Shown: positions 26,437-36,415, counted from the first letter of the stretch. The stretch is 64,000 nucleotides of DNA from an uncultured Winogradskyella sp. (GCF_947498005.1 NZ_CANMIW010000002.1:434001-498000); one strand, 5' to 3'. The notes: generated from the sequence alone by a model not told the origin. Numbers and translations: made by a program.

Positions 26437-27309
26437 ATGATTCAAAATTTCACTGAAATAGAAGAAAAAATTACTGAGAGTACCATTTGGGAAAAAACCA
26501 AGGAATTCTTAGGCTTACATATGGATATCGGTAATGATATCAGTATTTCTATTTTGGATGTAATCATTATTGTCACTGCAATTTTTTTAACTACTATAGT
26601 TTTAAGGGTAGTTTTAAAAATCATTACCAGAAAATTACCTAACGAAGATAAGGGCAAATTTAACGTGGTATATGGCTATTTTAGATGGGTAGTTTATCTT
26701 GTTATCTTTTTAATAACACTTAATAGTGTGGGCGTCAATGTTACAGCTGTTTTTGCTGCTTCAGCGGCTTTACTTATAGGTATTGGTTTAGCGTTACAAA
26801 CGTTGTTTAAGGATATTATTTCTGGTGTTTTTATTTTAATAGATCAAACTGTACATGTAGGCGATATTATTGAAATTGAGGGTAAAGTAGGTAGAGTAGA
26901 GGAAATAAAATTAAGAACTACTAGAGCTGTTACTATAGATAATAAAGTATTGGTAATTCCCAATCACTTGTATCTAGAGAATAGTCTTTATAATTGGACA
27001 CAAAACGGCTCTACTACAAGAGAAAATGTGGAAGTTGGTGTAGCTTACGGAAGCGATGTACAATTGGTTAGAAAATTACTTCTGCAAGCCGCAAGTACAA
27101 ATGATGATGTGTTATCTATGCCTGAACCAAACGTGGTTTTCACAAATTTTGGAGACAGTGCTATAGAATTTAAATTGGTTTTTACATTATCGGATAGCTT
27201 CAAGGCACAATTTCCTAAAAGCGAAATACGTTTTGAAATTGATCGACTGTTTAGAGAAAATAATATTTCCATACCATTTCCACAGCGCGATATACACATT
27301 ATTAAATAA
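26437..27309 (+). CDS. MscS-family mechanosensitive channel
   Basis: 290 aa. Three membrane helices lie between about residues 35 and 130, the last a glycine/alanine-rich pore helix (AASAALLIGIGLALQTLFKDIISG), followed by the beta domain motif VGDIIEIEGKVGRVEEIKLRTT and PNHLYLE. It opens under membrane tension and releases solutes. It lies four bases after the permease stop, inside the same operon. Confidence 0.9.
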   Translation: MIQNFTEIEEKITESTIWEKTKEFLGLHMDIGNDISISILDVIIIVTAIFLTTIVLRVVLKIITRKLPNEDKGKFNVVYGYFRWVVYLVIFLITLNSVGVNVTAVFAASAALLIGIGLALQTLFKDIISGVFILIDQTVHVGDIIEIEGKVGRVEEIKLRTTRAVTIDNKVLVIPNHLYLENSLYNWTQNGSTTRENVEVGVAYGSDVQLVRKLLLQAASTNDDVLSMPEPNVVFTNFGDSAIEFKLVFTLSDSFKAQFPKSEIRFEIDRLFRENNISIPFPQRDIHIIK

Positions 27310-27327
27310 GAAAAATAGAAAGATTAA

Positions 27328-28218
27328 ATGAATTTACGCTTATCAAAATGTTATACTTTACTCGTCATATTATGTTTTGGCTGTTTGCAACTTGCGCAAG
27401 CACAATTAACAGATTTGGCGCGTTTAGAATATTCATTTATTCCTAGCAGTAAATCAGAAGATCAATATACTCGTTTAAAAGCTTCGTTTAATTACCCTAT
27501 TAAAATTAAAGAAAAAAACTATCTCATTGTTGGAGCAGAATATAATAGAATGATACTTAATCTTGAAGAAGATTATCCTTTTAATATTAAACAATTAGAG
27601 AAATTACATGTAATTGATTTTAGCTTAGGTTATACGTTTAAAACTAGCGAACATTGGCGATTGGGATTAAAAGTCACACCAAGAATTGCATCTACGCTAA
27701 CAACTGATCTTACCTCGAATGACCTCTTTTTAAATGGTGGTGTTTTTGCAATTAAGGACAGAACTGATTCTGAAGATTTAAAAAGACCTTACCGATTAAT
27801 TTTAGGACTTACTTATAATTCTACAGCAGGTATTCCGTTTCCGTTGCCATTTGTGAGTTATTACAGACGTGTCAATGAAAAATGGTCTTTTAGTCTTGGT
27901 GTACCGAAGTCTAACGTAAAATATTTCTTTAACGAAAAAAGCCACTTGCAAACATTTGCAGGTCTAGATGGTTATTTTGCCAATATTCAAAATCCTATAG
28001 CCGTAAATCAGAAGGTTGCTGATAATATTTCACTTTCAGTTGCCATTGGAGGACTTGGGTATGAATATTGTTTTACAAAACATTTAATAGCATACTCTTA
28101 TGTCGGTTATACCTTTTTATTGAGTAATCATTTGAGAGATGATGATAGAAAAGATGTCTATAAACTAAATGACTTGAATGCCTTCTATTTTAGAAGTGGA
28201 TTAAAATTTAAATTATAA
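27328..28218 (+). CDS. Predicted outer-membrane barrel protein (DUF6268-like)
   Basis: 296 aa with a signal peptide ending around QLAQAQ. The mature part is a run of amphipathic beta strands with aromatic girdles (LGYTFKTSEHWRLGLKVTPR, YSYVGYTFLLSNHL, FYFRSGLKFKL), ending in a hydrophobic strand, so it is probably an outer-membrane barrel. From memory it resembles DUF6268 proteins. Function unknown. It sits between the channel gene and the regulator gene, two bases from the latter. Confidence 0.65.
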   Translation: MNLRLSKCYTLLVILCFGCLQLAQAQLTDLARLEYSFIPSSKSEDQYTRLKASFNYPIKIKEKNYLIVGAEYNRMILNLEEDYPFNIKQLEKLHVIDFSLGYTFKTSEHWRLGLKVTPRIASTLTTDLTSNDLFLNGGVFAIKDRTDSEDLKRPYRLILGLTYNSTAGIPFPLPFVSYYRRVNEKWSFSLGVPKSNVKYFFNEKSHLQTFAGLDGYFANIQNPIAVNQKVADNISLSVAIGGLGYEYCFTKHLIAYSYVGYTFLLSNHLRDDDRKDVYKLNDLNAFYFRSGLKFKL

Positions 28219-28220
28219 TT

Positions 28221-29384
28221 ATGCCAAAAATATTAATAATAGAAGACGAAGCTGCAATTAGAAGAGTATTGGTAAAAATACTCTCTGAAGAAAATGATAC
28301 CTACCAAGTAGAGGAGGCAGAAGACGGTTTAGCAGGTATCGAAAAGATTAAAAAAGAGGATTATGATTTAGTGCTTTGCGATATTAAAATGCCAAAAATG
28401 GATGGTGTGGAAGTTTTAGAAGCCGTAAAGAAAATTAAACCAGAAACACCAATGGTTATGATTTCTGGACATGGTGATTTAGATACAGCCGTGAACACTA
28501 TGCGCTTAGGTGCCTTTGATTATATCTCAAAGCCACCAGATTTAAATAGGTTATTAAATACTGTTAGAATCGCTTTAGACCGCAAAGAATTAGTTGTAGA
28601 GAATAAAATGCTGAAGAAAAAAGTCAGTAAAAACTACGAAATGATTGGTAAAAGCGATGGTATTGCGCGTATCAAAGATATGATTGATAAAGTAGCACCA
28701 ACTGATGCTCGTGTTTTAGTCACAGGTCCAAACGGTACAGGGAAAGAGCTCGTAGCACATTGGTTACATCAAAAAAGTGATCGTTCTAAAGGCCCTATGA
28801 TTGAAGTTAACTGTGCAGCAATACCAAGTGAATTAATTGAAAGTGAATTATTCGGTCACGTCAAAGGTGCGTTTACTTCTGCAGCAAAAGATAGAGCCGG
28901 TAAATTTGAAGCTGCAAATGGCGGAACCATATTCTTAGATGAAATAGGAGATATGAGTCTATCTGCTCAAGCTAAGGTTCTGAGAGCATTACAAGAGAGT
29001 CGTATTCAGCGTGTTGGTAGTGATAAGGATATTAAAGTGAATGTTAGAGTTGTAGCAGCTACAAATAAAAATCTTAAAAAGGAGATTGCCGATGGAAAGT
29101 TTAGGGAAGATTTATACCATAGGTTAGCAGTTATCTTAATTGAAGTGCCAGCATTAAACGATAGACGCGAAGATATTCCTCTTTTAATTAATTATTTCGC
29201 GGATAAGATTTCAGGGGAACAAGGCAATGCTAAAAAGTCATTCTCAGCAAAAGCGATTAAATTACTTCAAAATTATGATTGGACAGGTAACATACGAGAA
29301 TTAAGAAATGTTGTTGAACGTTTAATAATTCTGGGTGAAAAAGAAGTCAGTGAAAGTGATGTGAAAGCTTTTGCTTCAAAATAA
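28221..29384 (+). CDS. NtrC-type response regulator without DNA-binding domain
   Basis: 387 aa. A receiver domain (residues 1-120, phospho-acceptor D54 in LVLCDIKMPKMDG) is followed by a sigma-54-type AAA+ domain: Walker A GPNGTGKE (about 170), the L1 loop GAFTSA (about 216) in place of the canonical GAFTGA, Walker B GGTIFLDEIGDMS, and the arginine-finger region. The protein stops after NIRELRNVVERL...DVKAFASK, with no Fis-type helix-turn-helix. It may act from solution or through a partner. No kinase gene lies nearby. It ends the five-gene operon. Confidence 0.85.
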   Translation: MPKILIIEDEAAIRRVLVKILSEENDTYQVEEAEDGLAGIEKIKKEDYDLVLCDIKMPKMDGVEVLEAVKKIKPETPMVMISGHGDLDTAVNTMRLGAFDYISKPPDLNRLLNTVRIALDRKELVVENKMLKKKVSKNYEMIGKSDGIARIKDMIDKVAPTDARVLVTGPNGTGKELVAHWLHQKSDRSKGPMIEVNCAAIPSELIESELFGHVKGAFTSAAKDRAGKFEAANGGTIFLDEIGDMSLSAQAKVLRALQESRIQRVGSDKDIKVNVRVVAATNKNLKKEIADGKFREDLYHRLAVILIEVPALNDRREDIPLLINYFADKISGEQGNAKKSFSAKAIKLLQNYDWTGNIRELRNVVERLIILGEKEVSESDVKAFASK

Positions 29385-29451
29385 GGTGTAATTTTTCGGA
29401 TTAGTAACGTTTTCAAATATCAGTGTCTTAAAGAAATAGCTATTAAAATCG

Positions 29452-29506
29452 GATGAAATACATTTTTTATCCGATAAAATGTATTTTTTTGTTAGATAAA
29501 GTGTAT
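29452..29506 (+). promoter_or_regulatory. Three phased direct repeats upstream of a consensus promoter
   Basis: GATGAAATACAT (29452), GATAAAATGTAT (29473) and GATAAAGTGTAT (29495) are spaced 21 and 22 bp apart, two helical turns. A perfect TAnnTTTG element (TATTTTTG, 29540-29547) follows 33 bases after the last repeat. This is the layout of an activator-controlled promoter. The first two repeats also form an AT-rich inverted repeat followed by T, so part of the signal could be a terminator of the regulator gene. Confidence 0.5.
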
Positions 29507-29539
29507 ATTGCAAAAATTTTAATGACTAATTTAATAGCC

Positions 29540-29547
29540 TATTTTTG
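29540..29547 (+). promoter_or_regulatory. TAnnTTTG element after the phased repeats
   Basis: TATTTTTG. Transcription would start near 29553 and run about 460 bases before the next gene. No -33 TTG is at the normal spacing, which fits a promoter that depends on an activator. Confidence 0.5.
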
Positions 29548-29923
29548 TAATGTTATGAAAGACAATCCCTTATCTTTTGAAGTGTTATATTCGTATAACT
29601 ACTTCATATAAAGTTAGAGTAAAAAACATATTTTAACTTTAATCAATTCCCTTTATAGAAAAATTTTCCCCTAATTTACTTATACTACAACCCTTAATAG
29701 TATCTGGTCTAGAATTACTTCATAAATAAAATTGATTTTACATCTTTTCGAAAGTTTCGACGAATCGATTAATGTCTAAACTTACCGTTAAAATACTGAT
29801 GTCATTTCTGTTGAATATGCCTTAAATAATTGGGTGAAATCAACTCCTCGACACATAATTGCATTTCATCGTAACTAAAAAGGTGCTTTACCGAAATAGT
29901 AGATTTGAGCTGAGTATAGCCGA
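29548..29923 (+). other. AT-rich gap with no recognised gene
   Basis: Apart from a 19-codon frame beginning ATGAAAGACAATCCC at 29555, nothing coding is visible. The stretch may be a long leader or an untranslated RNA started at the promoter at 29540, in front of the 1427-aa surface protein. Confidence 0.4.
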
Positions 29924-29931
29924 TATCTTTG
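29924..29931 (+). promoter_or_regulatory. Proximal promoter of the 1427-aa T9SS protein gene
   Basis: TATCTTTG fits TAnnTTTG, with a TTG at 29905-29907 (16-base gap, slightly short). It lies 82 bases before the ATG. Confidence 0.55.
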
Positions 29932-30012
29932 CATCAGAATTATTGATCTTAGATATGTACTATTTCAATAATCATGGAATCAAAATTGAATAATTAAATA
30001 CCTACATACGTT

Positions 30013-33000
30013 ATGAATTTAAAACCCTTAATTTTCTGTGCCTTGTTGATGAGTTGCAGTTTAATCAGTTTTTCGCAATCTCCTGGAGGTGTTGGTAAGT
30101 CCGACATGTCTATTTGGGTAAGAGGCGACTTTGGTGTGAGTGATGATGGAACATTAACTTGGTTAGATGATAGTGGATTAAACAATGAACTCTATCAAGC
30201 TACTGCTAACGCTAAACCAATACAAAGTAGTGCTTTAAATTTTAATAGTACGTTCACTTTTGATGGTGCAAATGATAGTTTTGCAATTTCTAATCTGAAT
30301 TATGCTAATAATCAAACCATAAACCAGCTGTACGGATTTGTGATTTATAAAACCGATTATAGTTCTACTGGTTATAATGGGAATTGGTCGTTTATTGATT
30401 TCGATAGAAGTGAAACCTTTAACTTTTATATTCATGGAGACGGGAGACTAGCAATGTCTTATCAATCTGGTGGAACACGAGATTTAGTAGCAAACACAGC
30501 ATCAAATGATAATGCCGCGCATTTAGGAACATTTATATTCAATTCTTCAGAGACAAATGAGTCTGTGATGAGATTAGATGGTAATATTGATTATTCTCAA
30601 GATATTACATCTTCACCTATTTTAACATCGAGTAATAGATATGGTTTTGTTGGTGATGGATCAGAAGCATCATCCGAAAACGGGACTACAAATAATGTAA
30701 ATTATGATGGAGAAATTGCTGAAATTATTTTTTACGAAGAAAATAGTTTGTCAGCAACAGACATTCATAAAATAGAATCTTACTTAGCGATTAAATATGG
30801 TATTACCTTAAATGAAAGTATCGGTAGTTATGTGAATTCATCGAACACCATTTTATGGGATAATTCTTCATATTGGAATGATGTTTCAGGTATTATCAAT
30901 GATAGTAGTCTTGGCTCTATTAATCAAAAAGTTGCGCAATCAAATAATAATGAAGAGCTTATAATAGCAACTAGTAATAATTATTCATCTCTAAATAGTG
31001 ATGCTTCAAGGACAGAATTACCATTAAATACGTCATTGCTTTTTGGTCATAATGGCGAAAATTTTGAAGTTGAAAATTTTGACGTCGCAAATAGTGAATT
31101 CATAATCAAAAGAAAATGGTATTTTCAAGAAGTAGGAGAAACAGGTACTGTGTTTATTGCATTGCCAAAATCAGCTTATAATAGTAGTGAAATAGATGTA
31201 ATAGTTAGCAGCGATGATACGTTTGATTCGAGTGATGCGAGATATCCATTGATAGAGGGATCAGATCACTTTTATACATCAATCAATATCAGCAATGGAG
31301 ATCGTATAACCTACATTATAAAGGATAACGTAGCTCCAGGTGGAGCAATAGGCTCTAAATTATGGTATAAAGCAGATAAAGGCGTTTCTCAAGTAGGTGG
31401 ATCTGTAGATGGTGTAAAGAATCAATTAGGAAATAGGAATCATTTATCACAATCTAATGCTACTAATCAACCAAGTAATGTTAATTCAATGAACTATAAT
31501 CCAACATTTACATTTGATGGAAATAGTGATAGATTACCTATTGAAGACTTAAATTATACAAGCGCAGATAACTTAAACCAAGTTTATGTATGGACAGTAT
31601 ATTCTACAACTTATTCAGATTTATCAGGTGTATCTAATACATATGATAGTATGAACTGGGCATTTTTAGATTTTGATAGAAGTGAGTGGTTTAATACTTC
31701 CGTTGGTGGTGATGGTACATTAGGGTTTTCATACCATCCATCTGGGTCTGATATCGTAGACGTTAGCGGAACAACAGTTACAAATGATGGTACACCTCAA
31801 ATTGGAGGATATGTTTACGATCTCTCAGAGGTAAATGAAACTTCAATAAGATTAAATGGGTCAGAAGAAATTAGTGTGGATATGTCTACAGTAGCTTTAA
31901 ATAGTAATAATAGACGTTTTGGCTATGTTGGTGATGGTTCTGAAGCCAATAATTTTGATTCTGCAGCGAACAACTTGTACTATTCTGGAGACATCTCTGA
32001 AATTATATATTTTGAAAATGTAGTCTTAGAGCCTTCAAAAATTGAGACCATAGAATCATATCTAGCTCTAAAGTATGGTGTTACGTTAAATCAGGACATT
32101 ACACCAACAAACTATTATGCTAGTAATTGGAATGGTACATCTGGTTTAGTAACTTGGGATGCTACACAAAATATAGGCTACAATAATGATATAGCAGGTA
32201 TAGGATTAGATAAAAGCACGGGATTAGATCAACGAGTTTCTAAATCTAGAAATGGAGATGCATTAGTAACATTTGCATTAGATAATGACTTTGTATCCTT
32301 AAATACAGATGAAATTGCAAGAAGCACTCAGCATGATTCAAATTTAAGTTTCATGACATGGGGAAACAATGATGCCGCTTTATCTTGGTCAGCATTAGAT
32401 ATAGAATCTTGCGAAAAACAAATATTTGATCGTGTTTGGCATATTGAAGAAACAGGTGTTGTAGGTATAGTATACATTTCAGTGCCAGATTATTCTAGTA
32501 CAGAAACTACAAAAATACCTACAGTAGTATCTAATTTAAGTTTAGTGACTAAACTTGGTGATAATGATTTTTCAACGGGAGCTACAGTGACAGCATTAAC
32601 ATTAAATGGGACAAATTGGGAGTTGCCAGCAGGTATAGATTTAGAAGATGGCGTTTATTTTACCTTCCAAACTTACGTAGAGTCAAAAACTGCTATTGGT
32701 ACAGATTGGAATACAGCTGCAGATTGGTCGCCTTCTGGTGTGCCAAGTGCATCAAATAATGTTGTTATTCCTAGTGGAATAAATATGAATATAGCAGCAG
32801 GACTTAAATCTGCGAATTATATAAAATTAGAAGCTGGTTCAGGACTTACCATAGAAAGTGGCGCAACTTTAGATAGTTACTGTAAAGTTTTATTAGAGTC
32901 AAATTCAACAGGCTTTTCAAGTTTAATTTTAGATGGTACAATTAATGGCGAAGTGACTTATGAGAGACATGTAAATATTGCAGCAACGTCAGGTAATGCA

Positions 33001-34296
33001 ACTGCTTCTAATGATTTAATTAGTGCACCATTAACAGGACAATCATTTGGAGATTTTAGAGCAACTAATCCTAATATTCTGTCAGGTACTATTGGTGGAA
33101 GTCCGGCGTTTTTATTCGGACCATTTGATACAGCAGCAGATGCCTACGTAAATTATGAGCCAAGTGATGATACATCTACTTTAGATGCAGGTATAGGTTA
33201 CCGAACAGGTTCTACTGATAATGGAGTTTATAAATTTACTGGTAATATAGAAACAACAACAGTAACTACGCCAGTTGAAACAGGTTCAGAATTGGTATGG
33301 AATCTTGTAGGTAATCCATATCCTTCATACTTAAATGTTCAAGATTTTTTAAGCAATGCAGATAACCAACAAATCATTAATAATGGATTTTATTTTGGAG
33401 TCTATGGTTATGATGGTGCTGCACATGATGGATGGACGATTTACAACCTAGCCAATACTACGGCGACAACAGCATTGGCGCCAGGTCAAGGGTTTTTTAT
33501 CGCAACGGAGCCAAATGTCTCTGGTAGCATAACGTTTACAACAGGTATGAGAAGTACTGGTAATTCAGATGATTTCATTGTAGGTAGAAATGAAACAAGC
33601 CCATTAACGTACTTAAAACTTAAGGCGAGTACAGATAATGATGCCTACAGAACAGATTTCTATTTTAATACTAACGGAACAAGAGGGTTAGATGTAGGTT
33701 ACGATGCAATTACAGGATTTGGAGCTTTAAATGGTTTTTCATTGTATTCTAATTTATTAGAGAATAATGTAGGTGAGCCCATAGCACTTCAAACTTTAAA
33801 TGATGCCGATCTAAATAATGTTACTATACCATTAGGTGTACATGCTAATGCAGGTGAATTGCTAACGTTTAGTATTCAGTCATCGACGTTACCTTCTGGT
33901 ACTCAGGTTTATTTACAAGATACAGCTACTAATAGATCGACACTTTTATCAGAAACGGATTATATAATCACACCAACTTCTGATTTGAGTGGAACAGGAC
34001 GCTTTTATTTAAACATTGTAAACAATGCCTTGTCTTTAATTAATTATGAAGATGAATCATTAGTGCTTTTTAATAATCCTAACTCAAATACTTTAGTGTT
34101 AAAAGGAATGTTGAGTACAGAAGCAACGATTCAGCTATATGATATACAAGGAAGATTGGTTGAAAGTAGAGTTCTAGAAACGAATGTAAATTCTCAAAAC
34201 ATTAATTATAACAACTTAAAATCTGGAGTATTTGTTGCAAAAATTTCCGGAGAAAATGTTTCAAAAATTCAAAAAGTAATTTTTTACGATAATTAG
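30013..34296 (+). CDS. Large T9SS type A surface protein with duplicated lectin-like domain
   Basis: 1427 aa. The signal peptide ends around LISFSQ. Two homologous blocks follow, about residues 22-440 and 445-860, each beginning LW(Y)-x-AD/RGDFGVS..., with matching segments SFIDFDRSETFN / AFLDFDRSEWFN, RYGFVGDGSEAS / RFGYVGDGSEAN and KIESYLAIKYGITLN / TIESYLALKYGVTLN, probably concanavalin A-like lectin folds. The middle-to-late part is beta-rich repeats. The last 80 residues form a T9SS type A sorting domain (LFNNPNSNTLVLKG, IQLYDIQGRLVES, GVFVAKISGE). It is secreted through type IX secretion and anchored on the cell surface; probably an adhesin or glycan binder. Confidence 0.85.
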   Translation: MNLKPLIFCALLMSCSLISFSQSPGGVGKSDMSIWVRGDFGVSDDGTLTWLDDSGLNNELYQATANAKPIQSSALNFNSTFTFDGANDSFAISNLNYANNQTINQLYGFVIYKTDYSSTGYNGNWSFIDFDRSETFNFYIHGDGRLAMSYQSGGTRDLVANTASNDNAAHLGTFIFNSSETNESVMRLDGNIDYSQDITSSPILTSSNRYGFVGDGSEASSENGTTNNVNYDGEIAEIIFYEENSLSATDIHKIESYLAIKYGITLNESIGSYVNSSNTILWDNSSYWNDVSGIINDSSLGSINQKVAQSNNNEELIIATSNNYSSLNSDASRTELPLNTSLLFGHNGENFEVENFDVANSEFIIKRKWYFQEVGETGTVFIALPKSAYNSSEIDVIVSSDDTFDSSDARYPLIEGSDHFYTSINISNGDRITYIIKDNVAPGGAIGSKLWYKADKGVSQVGGSVDGVKNQLGNRNHLSQSNATNQPSNVNSMNYNPTFTFDGNSDRLPIEDLNYTSADNLNQVYVWTVYSTTYSDLSGVSNTYDSMNWAFLDFDRSEWFNTSVGGDGTLGFSYHPSGSDIVDVSGTTVTNDGTPQIGGYVYDLSEVNETSIRLNGSEEISVDMSTVALNSNNRRFGYVGDGSEANNFDSAANNLYYSGDISEIIYFENVVLEPSKIETIESYLALKYGVTLNQDITPTNYYASNWNGTSGLVTWDATQNIGYNNDIAGIGLDKSTGLDQRVSKSRNGDALVTFALDNDFVSLNTDEIARSTQHDSNLSFMTWGNNDAALSWSALDIESCEKQIFDRVWHIEETGVVGIVYISVPDYSSTETTKIPTVVSNLSLVTKLGDNDFSTGATVTALTLNGTNWELPAGIDLEDGVYFTFQTYVESKTAIGTDWNTAADWSPSGVPSASNNVVIPSGINMNIAAGLKSANYIKLEAGSGLTIESGATLDSYCKVLLESNSTGFSSLILDGTINGEVTYERHVNIAATSGNATASNDLISAPLTGQSFGDFRATNPNILSGTIGGSPAFLFGPFDTAADAYVNYEPSDDTSTLDAGIGYRTGSTDNGVYKFTGNIETTTVTTPVETGSELVWNLVGNPYPSYLNVQDFLSNADNQQIINNGFYFGVYGYDGAAHDGWTIYNLANTTATTALAPGQGFFIATEPNVSGSITFTTGMRSTGNSDDFIVGRNETSPLTYLKLKASTDNDAYRTDFYFNTNGTRGLDVGYDAITGFGALNGFSLYSNLLENNVGEPIALQTLNDADLNNVTIPLGVHANAGELLTFSIQSSTLPSGTQVYLQDTATNRSTLLSETDYIITPTSDLSGTGRFYLNIVNNALSLINYEDESLVLFNNPNSNTLVLKGMLSTEATIQLYDIQGRLVESRVLETNVNSQNINYNNLKSGVFVAKISGENVSKIQKVIFYDN

Positions 34297-34341
34297 ACCC
34301 TTAATTAATTGACATTTTTGAAATCCCGTAATGGGATGAAT

Positions 34342-34371
34342 AAGCTGGCCTCGTGTCAGCTTTTTCTTTTT
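34342..34371 (+). terminator. Terminator after the large T9SS gene
   Basis: AAGCTG / CAGCTT stem with a 9-base loop, then TTTCTTTTT. Confidence 0.75.
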
Positions 34372-34443
34372 AATTAAGTTGATCTGAATTCACAAGCCCT
34401 ATTTTATAAAATCTTCACTATATTTAAGTCATTAAATAAAAAC

Positions 34444-35322
34444 ATGAAAAAAATTAAAGTAGAGGATTTTAAAATTTCTTCAAAGGTAAATATTAAAGAT
34501 TTAGAGACTAAAGTTGATCTTGGTGTAGGTAAAAAACAGCTTGAACGAGAACTTAGAACGGTCAGTGAAAACTTAGCAGATATACAAAATACAATGTATG
34601 CTCATGGCAAATATGCTGTACTAATGTGTATTCAAGGTATGGATACTGCAGGAAAAGATAGCCTTATACGAGAAGTTTTTAAGGAGTTTAATGTGAGAGG
34701 AATTGTTGCTCATAGCTTTAAAAAACCAACGGAATTAGAGTTGAAGCATGATTATTTATGGAGACATGTTATTGCCTTACCAGCTCGTGGTAAATTTGGT
34801 ATCTTTAATAGAACTCACTACGAAAATGTGCTAGTTACAAGAGTTCATCCTGAATATTTAATGTATGAGAATATGCCAGATGTCAATAGTTTAGATGATG
34901 TAGATGACGCCTTTTGGGACAGACGTTTTAACGAAATCAATAATTTTGAGAAGCATATAGCAGAAAACGGAACTATAGTTTTTAAGTTTTTCTTAAACCT
35001 ATCTAAAGACGAACAAAAAAATAGACTTTTAAGGCGACTGAATAAACCGAGTAAAAACTGGAAATTTTCTCCAGATGATTTAGATGAACGTAAATGTTGG
35101 GATGATTATCAAGACTATTATGAAGATGCTTTAAACAGAACATCTAAAGAACATGCTCCTTGGTATAATATTCCTGCAGATGATAAACCTGCAGCAAGAT
35201 ATATTGTTGCCAAAATTCTTTATGACACTTTAAAGGAATATACAGATATTAAAGAACCAGAATTGCCTGCTAAACAAAAAGCAAATATAGATTTGTACAA
35301 AGCGCAGTTAGAGGAAGAATAA
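34444..35322 (+). CDS. PPK2-family polyphosphate kinase
   Basis: 292 aa. Walker A GMDTAGKDSLIREVF begins near residue 64, followed by the lid and Walker B block ARGKFGIFNRTHYENVLVTRVHPE and KFFLNLSKDEQKNRL. This is the polyphosphate:nucleotide phosphotransferase group of PPK2, which uses polyphosphate to phosphorylate AMP, ADP or GDP or runs the reverse reaction. Single-domain and cytosolic. A TATATTTA element lies at 34419-34426. It converges with the transporter gene downstream. Confidence 0.9.
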   Translation: MKKIKVEDFKISSKVNIKDLETKVDLGVGKKQLERELRTVSENLADIQNTMYAHGKYAVLMCIQGMDTAGKDSLIREVFKEFNVRGIVAHSFKKPTELELKHDYLWRHVIALPARGKFGIFNRTHYENVLVTRVHPEYLMYENMPDVNSLDDVDDAFWDRRFNEINNFEKHIAENGTIVFKFFLNLSKDEQKNRLLRRLNKPSKNWKFSPDDLDERKCWDDYQDYYEDALNRTSKEHAPWYNIPADDKPAARYIVAKILYDTLKEYTDIKEPELPAKQKANIDLYKAQLEEE

Positions 35323-35373
35323 CTTTAGATTTACTATAACTTGTTTAATAATAAATGTTATTGGCCGATCACA

Positions 35374-36393
35374 TTATATTTGATCGGCTTTTCCATATTC
35401 ATCTTTATATATTTTAACCAAAGCCATAAACATACTTACTAATAGTGGACCAAAAATTAGACCAATAAAACCAAATAAGGGAACACCAACAATGACACCA
35501 ATCAATGTGATTAATGGATGGACATTATCTAATTTTTTTAAAACAAATAGTCTAATTAAATTGTCTGTAGAACCTACCACAACAAACCCGTAAATTAAAA
35601 TACCGTAGGCTTGAAAACTATTTCCAGTGGACAATGTTAAAATAAATACTGGCAGAATACCTACTAAAGTACCTACAAACGGAATCATAGAACCGATTGT
35701 TACAATAACAAACCAAAACAAAGGTTCTTCAATACCAAAAATTAAAAAACCAATTAAAGCAATGAGTCCTTGTGCTATGGCAACTAACGGAATTCCGATG
35801 GCGTTAGATTTTACCATGGTCTGTACTTCACGACCTATTTCATTGATATTATCATTGTCCATGGGAATGTATTTTCGCAACGATTGTCTTAGTTCCTGTC
35901 GGTTGGTAAGCATAAAGTAGAGCATAAAGTACATTAAGCCTATAGCAATAAATAGGTTAAATGTATTGCCAACCATACTTTGCGCACTATCAGATATCCA
36001 TGTGGTAATAGCCTCAGTATCCATTTGAGAATTTATATCTATACCAGTTTTAAATTTTATTTTCCCAACTTGATCTTGAAATGCATCTATTACTCTTTCG
36101 CTATTAGCTGCTATATTCGAAATTTTATTAGCCAACATAATACCAAATCCACTAAGAGGTATCATAACAATAACAAACGAAGCTAACATTAAAATTAATG
36201 CGGTTATGTTCGATTTCCATTTGTAATGAGTAACTAAATATCTCATTGGTTTCCTTAGGAGTATATAAAATGTAATTGCGCCTAAAACACCACTCAAATA
36301 AGGAAGCATTTCACGGAAAATCAAACTACCAGTGAGTAAGATTAGCAGTAAAACAAATATTTGGCGAATAATTTTAGGCGCAATTTGAGTCAT
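35374..36393 (-). CDS. AI-2E family transporter
   Basis: 339 aa from the ATG at 36393. An upstream in-frame ATG at 36414 lies right against the -7 element at 36416-36423, so it cannot be in the transcript. About eight membrane helices are grouped as 2+1+5 around an amphipathic middle region. The family hallmarks are GIPLVAIAQGLIALIGFLIFG, PFVGTLVGILPVF and GLIFGPLLVSMFMALVKIY. Members were named after an autoinducer-2 exporter, but most are Na+/H+ antiporters or of unknown substrate. Monocistronic. Confidence 0.85.
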   Translation of the reverse strand: MTQIAPKIIRQIFVLLLILLTGSLIFREMLPYLSGVLGAITFYILLRKPMRYLVTHYKWKSNITALILMLASFVIVMIPLSGFGIMLANKISNIAANSERVIDAFQDQVGKIKFKTGIDINSQMDTEAITTWISDSAQSMVGNTFNLFIAIGLMYFMLYFMLTNRQELRQSLRKYIPMDNDNINEIGREVQTMVKSNAIGIPLVAIAQGLIALIGFLIFGIEEPLFWFVIVTIGSMIPFVGTLVGILPVFILTLSTGNSFQAYGILIYGFVVVGSTDNLIRLFVLKKLDNVHPLITLIGVIVGVPLFGFIGLIFGPLLVSMFMALVKIYKDEYGKADQI

Positions 36394-36415
36394 ATAAAAG
36401 TGGAATAAAATCAAT

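Noticed and set aside
29555-29611. 19-codon frame with an ATG eight bases after the TATTTTTG element
   Set aside because: Too short and without recognisable features to call a gene; kept only as part of the gap description.
36393-36414. Longer N-terminus for the AI-2E transporter
   Set aside because: The upstream ATG touches the -7 promoter element and would not be transcribed.
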